In this document: piece by piece, positions 1-5,131 of the stretch | How the letters are laid out: every line of letters begins with the position of its first letter | Position numbering within the stretch: position 1 is the first letter of the stretch | Assembly: GCA_903889605.1 (NCBI GenBank) | Contig: CAISYK010000641.1 | Location: forward strand, 1-6,531 | Origin: an uncultured Bacteroidota bacterium | Lineage (GTDB): Bacteria > Bacteroidota > Bacteroidia > 2-12-FULL-35-15 | Reading direction: 5' to 3' | DNA length: 6,531 bases | The notes under the pieces: generated by a model | Databases searched by the model: none | What the model saw: only the letters and a program-made list of their open reading frames with translations | Told to the model about the DNA's origin: nothing | Program-made: the position numbers and the translations under genes

Positions 1-65
1 AAAATTATACAAAGGATTTAGGTTATACCAATTTAGGGCTGTTTATTAAAAGTTTATTAAAATAG
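1..65 (+). CDS. Possible 3' end of an upstream gene
   Basis: Reading from base 3, this stretch encodes about 20 residues ending ...GYTNLGLFIKSLLK, then a TAG stop at 63-65. The other two forward frames stop earlier, at 19-21 and 46-48. The tail looks like an amphipathic protein C-terminus, and its stop lies only 9 bp before the ATG of the glycosyltransferase, a typical operon spacing. If real, the upstream gene is probably co-transcribed with the glycosyltransferase and may belong to the same glycan pathway. The fragment is too short for a family to be assigned, and it could be non-coding. Confidence 0.4.
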   Translation, partial: NYTKDLGYTNLGLFIKSLLK

Positions 66-74
66 AATGTATTG

Positions 75-986
75 ATGTCAAAAAAAATTGTAATAATTAA
101 AATTGGTGCCACAGGTGATGTTGTTAGAACAACAGTGCTGCTGCATCTGTTTGCAAACGATCAAATTACCTGGATAACTGCCAAACATAATATTTCTATT
201 TTACCTTTTAAGCAGGCTAATCTTCAAAAAGTTATTTCGATTGATGATGTAGAACAATCCGGTATTTTTCAGGATTCTTTCGATTTGGTGATTTCATTAG
301 ATGATGATTATAAATGTGCTGCTTTAGCTTCAAAAATTAAGAATAAGGAATTATTCGGAGCTTATGTTAATGGAGATAAGGTTGTATACACAGATAACTC
401 TCAGGAATGGTTCGACATGGGATTGTCATCACGTTTAGGAAAAATAAGAGCTGATGAATTGAAATGGCAGAATACATTTTCTTTTCAGGAAATATTATTC
501 AGGATGCTTGGTGCTGAATTTAAAGGTGAAAAATATTTAATTAGGGAGGATGTTTATTCCCGCAGTAATCCTAATGTTATTGGAATTGAAGACAGGGCAG
601 GCAGCAGATGGCCTACAAAAATATGGAATCAGTTTCCGCAATTGGCTGAACATTTAATACATGATGGTTACGAGGTTGTATTTTTCAAAGAACGCCCTAA
701 TTTGAAGGATTATCTGCAGGATATTGGAAACGTTTCATTAGTAATTTCAGGGGATACATTAGGTATGCATATCGCTTTGGCTTTGAAAATTCCAATTGTT
801 ACTTTATTTACATGCACGAGCGCAGTTGAGATTTACCCATATAATATTATGGAAAAAATTGTATCTCCTCAATTAGAAAAAGCCTTTTATAGAACTGAAT
901 ATATAAGGGAAGCTTTGGATTGTATAAGTTTAAATGATGTTTTAAAAGCAATAAATCGCTTTAAAAAGGTTAGTCTTTTGCCTTAA
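75..986 (+). CDS. Glycosyltransferase family 9 (heptosyltransferase-like) protein
   Basis: This 303-residue protein is a probable cytoplasmic sugar transferase of the GT9 (ADP-heptose:LPS heptosyltransferase-like, GT-B fold) family, expected to add a sugar to a lipopolysaccharide or other surface glycan. The N-terminal domain opens with a beta-strand and the motif KIGATGDVVRTT (residues 9-20). D15 in it matches the conserved Asp near the start of WaaC-type enzymes. The C-terminal domain begins near residue 168 and carries GSRWPTKIW (176-184), whose lysine corresponds to a conserved donor-binding lysine. It also carries SGDTLGMHIA (225-234) and LFTCTSAVEIYPY (244-256), the family's nucleotide-sugar signature. 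The length is normal for the family. I chose the ATG at 75; a TTG directly in front (72) is also in frame but less likely. There is no signal peptide or membrane segment. The donor and acceptor sugars cannot be read from the sequence, so 'heptose' is not established. Confidence 0.88.
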   Translation: MSKKIVIIKIGATGDVVRTTVLLHLFANDQITWITAKHNISILPFKQANLQKVISIDDVEQSGIFQDSFDLVISLDDDYKCAALASKIKNKELFGAYVNGDKVVYTDNSQEWFDMGLSSRLGKIRADELKWQNTFSFQEILFRMLGAEFKGEKYLIREDVYSRSNPNVIGIEDRAGSRWPTKIWNQFPQLAEHLIHDGYEVVFFKERPNLKDYLQDIGNVSLVISGDTLGMHIALALKIPIVTLFTCTSAVEIYPYNIMEKIVSPQLEKAFYRTEYIREALDCISLNDVLKAINRFKKVSLLP

Positions 987-1021
987 ATTTGTGCTTATCT
1001 AACCGTTTTGTAATATCATTG

Positions 1022-1057
1022 TTTGGAAACTCCTAACAACTAATTTTTGTACTTTTG
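1022..1057 (+). promoter_or_regulatory. Candidate Bacteroidota-type promoter for the MORN-repeat gene
   Basis: TACTTTTG at 1050-1057 is a perfect match to the Bacteroidota -7 consensus TAnnTTTG. A TTTG at 1022-1025 could be the -33 element. The 24-nt spacing is slightly longer than usual, which weakens the case. Transcription would start near 1062-1066, leaving a leader of about 65-70 nt before the ATG at 1132. In an AT-rich region some matches arise by chance. Confidence 0.42.
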
Positions 1058-1131
1058 TAATACTAAAAAACTATTTACCTGTAAATTGGTATCTATTACA
1101 TTTTTTATCGTTACAGTATTAAACTATTATC

Positions 1132-1929
1132 ATGAACAAATTAACAAAAACTTTATTTTTTGCCATAAGTGTTTTGTTTTTTATTACACAGGTAAGGGCT
1201 CAGGATGCGCCTAATGTAACCGATATGGCTGGTAAAAAGCAAGGTCATTGGATAAAATATGATGAAAATAAAAAGAAAATATATGACGGAAATTTTGCTG
1301 ACAATATTCCTGAAGGAAAGTTTATTTATTATTCAAGTATAGGAACCCCAAAGGCTATCACTTTTTTTTCGGGAAATGGAAAAATTGCACGTACTCAGCA
1401 TTTTAATATTAACGGGAAAATTGCAGGTGAGGGAAAATATATCGACCAGAAAAAAGATAGTATATGGAAATTTTATAATGATGCGGGCCTGTTATTGTCT
1501 GTTGAATTGTATTCAGACGGAGCAAAAAACGGAAGCTGTAAAGTTTATTATCCCAACGGCCAGATATCAGAAGATAAAATGTTTTTAAACGGCCGTCCGA
1601 ATGGTAACTGCACAAAATATTTTGAGAGCGGGACAATAAAATACAAGGGGCAAACTATTATAGATAAAGCCGAAGGTAAAACTACTTTTTATTTTTCCAA
1701 CGGAAAAGTTAATGCCGAAGGTTATTATAAAAATGATTTAAAAGATGGTTCATGGAAGTTTTATAATCAGGATGGAACGCTTAAGAAAACAGTGCTTTAT
1801 GTAAATGGTGTCACTAACGATAAAAGTGAGTTGAACATTATTAATAAAGAGGAAGAGGAGAAAGCCCGAAAACAATATGAACAAAATGATATAAAAGATC
1901 CTTTTAAAGACGGATCCGAACCCAAATAA
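1132..1929 (+). CDS. Exported MORN-repeat (YwqK-like) protein
   Basis: This 265-residue protein has unknown function. Residues 1-23 are a signal peptide: K3/K6, a hydrophobic core at about 8-20, then VRA before Q24. There is no lipobox cysteine, so the product should be periplasmic or secreted rather than a lipoprotein. Residues about 35-228 form tandem MORN_2-type repeats of about 20-24 residues, with the pattern G-x-W/F-x-x-Y/F ... G-x-x-x-x-x-x-x-Y. Examples are QGHWIKY (37-43), EGKFIYY (61-67), DSIWKFY (109-115), NGSCKVYY (133-140), NGNCTKYF (157-164), EGKTTFYF (181-188) and DGSWKFY (205-211). The last 35 residues are charged and probably helical (EEEEKARKQYEQ), ending in a Lys/Asp-rich tail. 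Databases often label such proteins 'YwqK family antitoxin'. No toxin partner is visible here, and an exported repeat protein is a poor fit to an antitoxin. It is more likely a beta-hairpin scaffold or binding protein of the envelope. Confidence 0.85.
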   Translation: MNKLTKTLFFAISVLFFITQVRAQDAPNVTDMAGKKQGHWIKYDENKKKIYDGNFADNIPEGKFIYYSSIGTPKAITFFSGNGKIARTQHFNINGKIAGEGKYIDQKKDSIWKFYNDAGLLLSVELYSDGAKNGSCKVYYPNGQISEDKMFLNGRPNGNCTKYFESGTIKYKGQTIIDKAEGKTTFYFSNGKVNAEGYYKNDLKDGSWKFYNQDGTLKKTVLYVNGVTNDKSELNIINKEEEEKARKQYEQNDIKDPFKDGSEPK

Positions 1930-2035
1930 AAATTCGACATATTAAAATTCAACAAATCTTCCATTCCTTCATTTTAACGGCAGGCAATTTGAGCAAAATC
2001 TTCATATTGCAGTCAGTATAACCAACAAAGATTCG

Positions 2036-2043
2036 TAAATTCG
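2036..2043 (+). promoter_or_regulatory. Weak -7-like box before mnmA
   Basis: TAAATTCG differs from the TAnnTTTG consensus at one position and lies 28 nt before the mnmA start codon. No TTTG or TTG is found at the right distance upstream; the nearest TTG, at 2007-2009, leaves 26 nt. The 142-bp gap after the MORN gene argues for a separate mnmA promoter, but this box is only a candidate. Confidence 0.25.
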
Positions 2044-2071
2044 TATATATAAGTTATCTGTAACCTCTCAA

Positions 2072-3160
2072 ATGAGTAAAAAAGGCAAAGTATTATTGGC
2101 AATGAGCGGTGGAATTGATAGTTCAATTGCTGCTTTATTGCTTCATGAGCAAGGGTGGGATGTTGTTGGGATTACCATGAAAACCTGGGATTATGCATCG
2201 TCCGGAGGTTCCAGTAAAGAAACAGGCTGCTGCAGTTTGGATTCAATTAATGATGCCCGTTTATTGGCTGTAAACCTGGGATTTCCGCATTTAATACTTG
2301 ATTTGAGAAATGAATTCGATGAACATGTTATTGATAATTTTGTAAAAGAATATTTAGCTGGACGAACACCAAATCCATGTGTTTTATGCAATACCCATAT
2401 TAAATGGGCTGCCCTATTAAAACGCGCAGATATGCTGGATTGTGAATTTATTGCCACCGGCCATTATGCACGTATCCGAGAAGAAAATAATCGTTATGTA
2501 ATTTCAAAAGGTTTAGATCAAACAAAAGATCAATCATATGTATTGTGGGGCTTAACACAGGAAAGTTTGAAACGTACCATTTTCCCTTTACAAAATTACC
2601 GCAAATCAGAAATTAAGCAAATGGCAGTTGATAATGGTTATGTTGATTTGGCTGCTAAAAGCGAAAGTTATGAAATTTGTTTTGTTCCTGATAATGATTA
2701 CCGCGGATTTTTGAAACGTAAGGTTGACGGTCTGGATAAGCTTGTTGACGGAGGAAATTTTGTTGATAGGGAAGGTAAAGTATTAGGGAAGCACAAAGGT
2801 TTTCCTTTTTATACTATAGGACAGCGTAAAGGTTTGGAAATAGCTGTTGGTCAGCCATTGTATGTGGTAGAAATATTGCCTGAGACAAATACTGTTGTAC
2901 TTGGAACAAAAGAGGATCTGGATCTGCAGGAAATGATTGTTGGAAAAATCAATTTGATTAAATATGCACAGCTGCCTGACAATTACGAAGCATTAACCAA
3001 AATACGATACAAAGATCCGGGAGCGATGGCTTCTATTTCACAAATTAATGGTAAATTAAATGTATTATTTCACACTCCGGTATCTGCAGTTGCTCCTGGG
3101 CAATCAGCGGTGTTTTATGAAGGAGATGATTTAGTAGGCGGCGGTATTATTGAGCGCTGA
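2072..3160 (+). CDS. mnmA: tRNA-specific 2-thiouridylase MnmA
   Basis: This cytoplasmic enzyme activates C2 of U34 in tRNA-Lys, -Glu and -Gln with ATP and inserts sulfur received from a sulfur-relay chain. It makes the s2U part of mnm5s2U, which aids decoding and reading-frame maintenance. The 362-residue length is usual. The PP-loop ATP motif SGGIDSS is at 12-18. GRTPNPCVLCN is at 98-107; its second cysteine, C106, aligns with catalytic C102 of E. coli MnmA. SESYEICFVPDNDYRGF is at 197-213, with C203 the partner of E. coli C199. ATGHYARI (128-135), KDQSYVLWGL (152-161) and the C-terminal FYTIGQRKGL (246-255) are also family signatures. The tail GGGIIER closes the beta-barrel domain. C103 stands where E. 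coli MnmA has Asp, giving C-x2-C...C rather than D-x2-C...C. The start ATG gives the normal MSKKGKVLLA N-terminus, and no Shine-Dalgarno sequence precedes it. Neighbouring genes are unrelated to tRNA modification. Confidence 0.97.
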   Translation: MSKKGKVLLAMSGGIDSSIAALLLHEQGWDVVGITMKTWDYASSGGSSKETGCCSLDSINDARLLAVNLGFPHLILDLRNEFDEHVIDNFVKEYLAGRTPNPCVLCNTHIKWAALLKRADMLDCEFIATGHYARIREENNRYVISKGLDQTKDQSYVLWGLTQESLKRTIFPLQNYRKSEIKQMAVDNGYVDLAAKSESYEICFVPDNDYRGFLKRKVDGLDKLVDGGNFVDREGKVLGKHKGFPFYTIGQRKGLEIAVGQPLYVVEILPETNTVVLGTKEDLDLQEMIVGKINLIKYAQLPDNYEALTKIRYKDPGAMASISQINGKLNVLFHTPVSAVAPGQSAVFYEGDDLVGGGIIER

Positions 3161-3254
3161 ATTTCTTTATCATATCCTGCTTGGATTTTTAACCTTTGTA
3201 ATTCGGAAGAGAAAAAAATTGAAATCCATTAATACAATTATTTACAGCTTTAAT

Positions 3255-3287
3255 ACCACTAACATTGTTTAAAACCTTGTTAGTGGT
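3255..3287 (+). repeat. Perfect 10-bp inverted repeat between mnmA and the S8 protease gene
   Basis: ACCACTAACA at 3255-3264 is exactly complementary to TGTTAGTGGT at 3278-3287, across a 13-nt AT-rich loop. RNA folding could add one U-G pair outside (3254/3288). It lies 95 nt after the mnmA stop and 35 nt before the protease start. No T-tract follows (next bases ggattataatc), so it is not a classical intrinsic terminator. It could still end mnmA transcripts, stabilise a 3' end, form a structured leader for the protease mRNA, or be a dimeric operator. The repeat itself is certain; its role is not. Confidence 0.8.
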
Positions 3288-3322
3288 GGATTATAATCAA
3301 ATCAAATTGATTCAAAAATAAC

Positions 3323-4993
3323 ATGAAAAATTTTATTATACTTATCATACTATCCATTTTTTCTCAGTTTGTTTTCGCTCAAACCGAGTCTTATAAATAC
3401 TGGATACAATTTAATAATAAGGATGGAAATCCTTTTTCCCTGAAAAATCCTTCTGCATATTTATCACAAAAAGCGATTGACCGCAGAAACAAACAAAATA
3501 TACTTATAAGCAGCAGCGATTTACCCGTAAATCCAAGTTATGTTAGTGAAATAAAAGCAATGGGTATGACTATTATTAATCAATCAAAATGGTTTAACGC
3601 GATATTAGTTTCATCTCCCGACTCCAATAAAATCAATTCAATAAGATTGCTGACATATGTTAAGAATGTGAAAATAATTGAAGAATCAAAAAGTGAAAAA
3701 GTTCCTTCTAAATTTGAATCGGAAAGCGGTACTATGGCTGTTTCTTCTGAAAAGTCAGGACGTTCACCAGCGTCGAATGTATTGGATTATGGATTTTCAT
3801 GGAGTCAGGCAAATCAAATTGGTGCCGACTGCATGCATAATTTAGGATACATGGGACAAGGAATGACAATAGCTGTTTTAGATGCGGGTTTTTTAGATGC
3901 AAATATCCTGCCTGCTTTTGACAGCTTACGCAGTAACCACCAGATACTGGGAACCCGCGATTTTGTTACCGGAGATACAATGGTGTATGAAGATTATCCG
4001 CATGGAATGAATGTGCTTTCATGTATGGGAGGCAATCTTCCAGGACAGCTTGTCGGCACAGCGCCGAAGGCTGAATATTGGCTTCTTCGTACTGAAAATG
4101 CAGCTGCTGAGAGTATTTCCGAAGAAATTAATTGGCTTATAGGAGCAGAGTTTGCTGATAGTGTGGGAGCGGATATAATTAATTCCTCACTTGGTTATAA
4201 TTATTTTGATAATTCGTTAGATAATCATTCTTATTCCGACATGAATGGAAAAACCACGATTGTTACTAAAGCCGCTGATTGGGCTGCAGATAAAGGAATC
4301 TTGGTAGTATGCAGTGCCGGAAATTCAGCAGGTTTCCCTTGGTATAAAATTACGGCTCCCGGCGATGCTGACAGTATCTTAACTGTTGGTGCTGTAGATT
4401 CGACAGGGTACATCGGAAATTTTAGTTCGCGCGGACCAACTTTTGATGGCCGTATAAAACCAAATACGGTTGCCAGAGGAGTTCAGGCAGTGGTTGCAGT
4501 CAATGGCGGCGGTATCTCAATGGAAAACGGAACATCATTTTCTTCCCCTATAACCGCTGGTGCTGTTGCTTGTTTATGGCAGGCTAATCCAACTGCAACT
4601 AATATGCAGATAATTTATGCTATTGAACAAAGCTCCAGTCAGTTTAATAATCCTGATACAATTAAAGGTTTTGGAATCCCAAATTTCTGCACAGCCAATA
4701 ATATTCTCACAGGTATTGTGAAACATGAGTTGACTAATGATAAATTAAATGTATTTCCTAATCCGTTTATGGATAATTTTGCAGTAACTTTTTATTCCGA
4801 TAAAAAACAAACAGTTTTTGTTCAGCTATTTGATGCTGCCGGCCGTGAAATTTTTAATCTGCAGAAAAATGTGAGTGCGGGAAGCTGCAATATATTGTTC
4901 GGTAATGAAGCAAAAACATTATCAAAAGGTTTGTATTTGCTGCAATTGGCGACTCCCGAAAAAAGTTATTATAAAAAGCTGATAAAAAAATAA
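3323..4993 (+). CDS. Secreted subtilisin-like S8 serine protease with T9SS C-terminal domain
   Basis: This 556-residue extracellular endopeptidase precursor has a signal peptide at residues 1-19 (FVFA before Q20). An N-terminal propeptide-like region spans about 21-150 and includes LSQKAIDRRNKQ (47-58) and DLPVN (66-70), a pattern I associate with Bacteroidota S8 proteins. The S8 catalytic domain runs from about 155 to 465. The triad is D187 in AVLDAGF, H227 in YPHGMNVLS and S405 in NGTSFSSPITAG; the oxyanion asparagine is N334 in CSAGNSAG. FSSRGPTFDGRIKP (367-380) is another family signature. Residues about 475-556 form a type A T9SS sorting domain: LNVFPNPF, a central DAAGREI strand, LSKGLYLLQL, and a final basic KKLIKK. 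The protein should cross the inner membrane by Sec and the outer membrane by T9SS, and lose the tail on release or anchoring. The canonical HGTH is HGMN here, but all catalytic residues are intact, so it is probably active. Its substrate is unknown. Confidence 0.94.
   Translation: MKNFIILIILSIFSQFVFAQTESYKYWIQFNNKDGNPFSLKNPSAYLSQKAIDRRNKQNILISSSDLPVNPSYVSEIKAMGMTIINQSKWFNAILVSSPDSNKINSIRLLTYVKNVKIIEESKSEKVPSKFESESGTMAVSSEKSGRSPASNVLDYGFSWSQANQIGADCMHNLGYMGQGMTIAVLDAGFLDANILPAFDSLRSNHQILGTRDFVTGDTMVYEDYPHGMNVLSCMGGNLPGQLVGTAPKAEYWLLRTENAAAESISEEINWLIGAEFADSVGADIINSSLGYNYFDNSLDNHSYSDMNGKTTIVTKAADWAADKGILVVCSAGNSAGFPWYKITAPGDADSILTVGAVDSTGYIGNFSSRGPTFDGRIKPNTVARGVQAVVAVNGGGISMENGTSFSSPITAGAVACLWQANPTATNMQIIYAIEQSSSQFNNPDTIKGFGIPNFCTANNILTGIVKHELTNDKLNVFPNPFMDNFAVTFYSDKKQTVFVQLFDAAGREIFNLQKNVSAGSCNILFGNEAKTLSKGLYLLQLATPEKSYYKKLIKK
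4745..4990 (+). other. Type IX secretion C-terminal sorting domain (coding segment)
   Basis: This segment encodes residues 475-556 of the S8 protease. It starts with the LNVFPNP strand, has the central FDAAGREIF beta-hairpin and SKGLYLLQL, and ends in a lysine-rich tail. This is the layout of the Por secretion system sorting domain (type A CTD). It implies that the host encodes a PorU-type sortase and the T9SS translocon elsewhere in the genome. Confidence 0.88.
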
Positions 4994-5030
4994 TTTATTA
5001 ATTTCACCGCTTGTAAAACTATATTTAGTA

Positions 5031-5106
5031 CAAATTAATCAATCAGATCAATTTGGGAATAAATTAATTTGAAAATACGTGGTTTTAATTTTCAAGTTTT
5101 CAAATT
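5031..5106 (+). repeat. Overlapping AT-rich inverted repeats between the two peptidase genes
   Basis: CAAATTAAT at 5031-5039 is complementary to ATTAATTTG at 5063-5071 (9 bp, 23-nt spacer). AATTTGAAAA at 5066-5075 is complementary to TTTTCAAATT at 5097-5106 (10 bp). A third option pairs TTGAAAAT (5069-5076) with ATTTTCAA (5088-5095), leaving an 11-nt loop. Because 5066-5071 is shared, the first two hairpins exclude each other. The stems are almost all A-T, so chance complementarity in this AT-rich spacer is a real alternative. The region is the 138-bp leader of the S46 gene; I found no convincing TAnnTTTG promoter box in it. Confidence 0.5.
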
Positions 5107-5120
5107 TTCAAATCATCAAA
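5089..5120 (+). repeat. 8-bp tandem repeat (TTTTCAAA) just upstream of the S46 gene
   Basis: Four consecutive 8-bp units in exact register: TTTTCAAG (5089-5096), TTTTCAAA (5097-5104), TTTTCAAA (5105-5112) and TCATCAAA (5113-5120). The array ends 11 nt before the ATG at 5132, so it would lie in the mRNA leader or promoter-proximal DNA. Similar CAAATT-rich strings are, as far as I recall, common between genes in Bacteroidota. It may be low-complexity sequence prone to slippage rather than a dedicated element. Confidence 0.7.
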
Positions 5121-5131
5121 TTTATTTTATT

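Noticed and set aside
72..77. Alternative TTG start one codon upstream of the GT9 ATG
   Set aside because: The TTG directly precedes an ATG that gives a normal MSKKIVIIKI N-terminus. ATG is much more often used, and nothing favours the extra codon.
984..991. TAAATTTG overlapping the GT9 stop codon as a -7 promoter box
   Set aside because: It matches the consensus, but there is no TTTG or TTG at a suitable distance upstream, and the box at 1050-1057 is better placed.
968..1010. GGTTAG (968-973) paired with CTAACC (999-1004), followed by GTTTTG, as a terminator of the GT9 gene
   Set aside because: Only 6 bp of stem with a 25-nt loop that includes the stop codon, and a poor T-run. Not convincing.
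1376..1636. Overlapping open frames on both strands inside the MORN gene
   Set aside because: The MORN gene has clear repeats and a signal peptide in its own frame. The overlapping products show no recognisable domain and look like shadows.
3174..3191. ATCC/GGAT hairpin followed by a run of Ts after mnmA
   Set aside because: A 4-bp stem is too weak to call a terminator, even with five Ts following.
3265..3297. TATAAT at 3292-3297 as a sigma-70 type -10 box before the S8 gene
   Set aside because: TTGTTA upstream is 9 nt away and TTGTTT is 21 nt away, neither a proper spacing. Bacteroidota promoters do not normally use this consensus.
3296..3315. Degenerate 5-bp periodicity (ATCAA ATCAA ATTGA TTCAA) before the S8 start
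   Set aside because: Only the first two units are identical, and such short strings arise easily in AT-rich leaders.
2191..4413. Minus-strand open frames inside mnmA and the S8 gene
   Set aside because: They lie opposite strongly conserved coding sequence and encode no recognisable motif.
5020..5027. TATATTTA as a -7 box for the S46 gene
   Set aside because: It lacks the final G of TAnnTTTG and has no -33 element at the right spacing.
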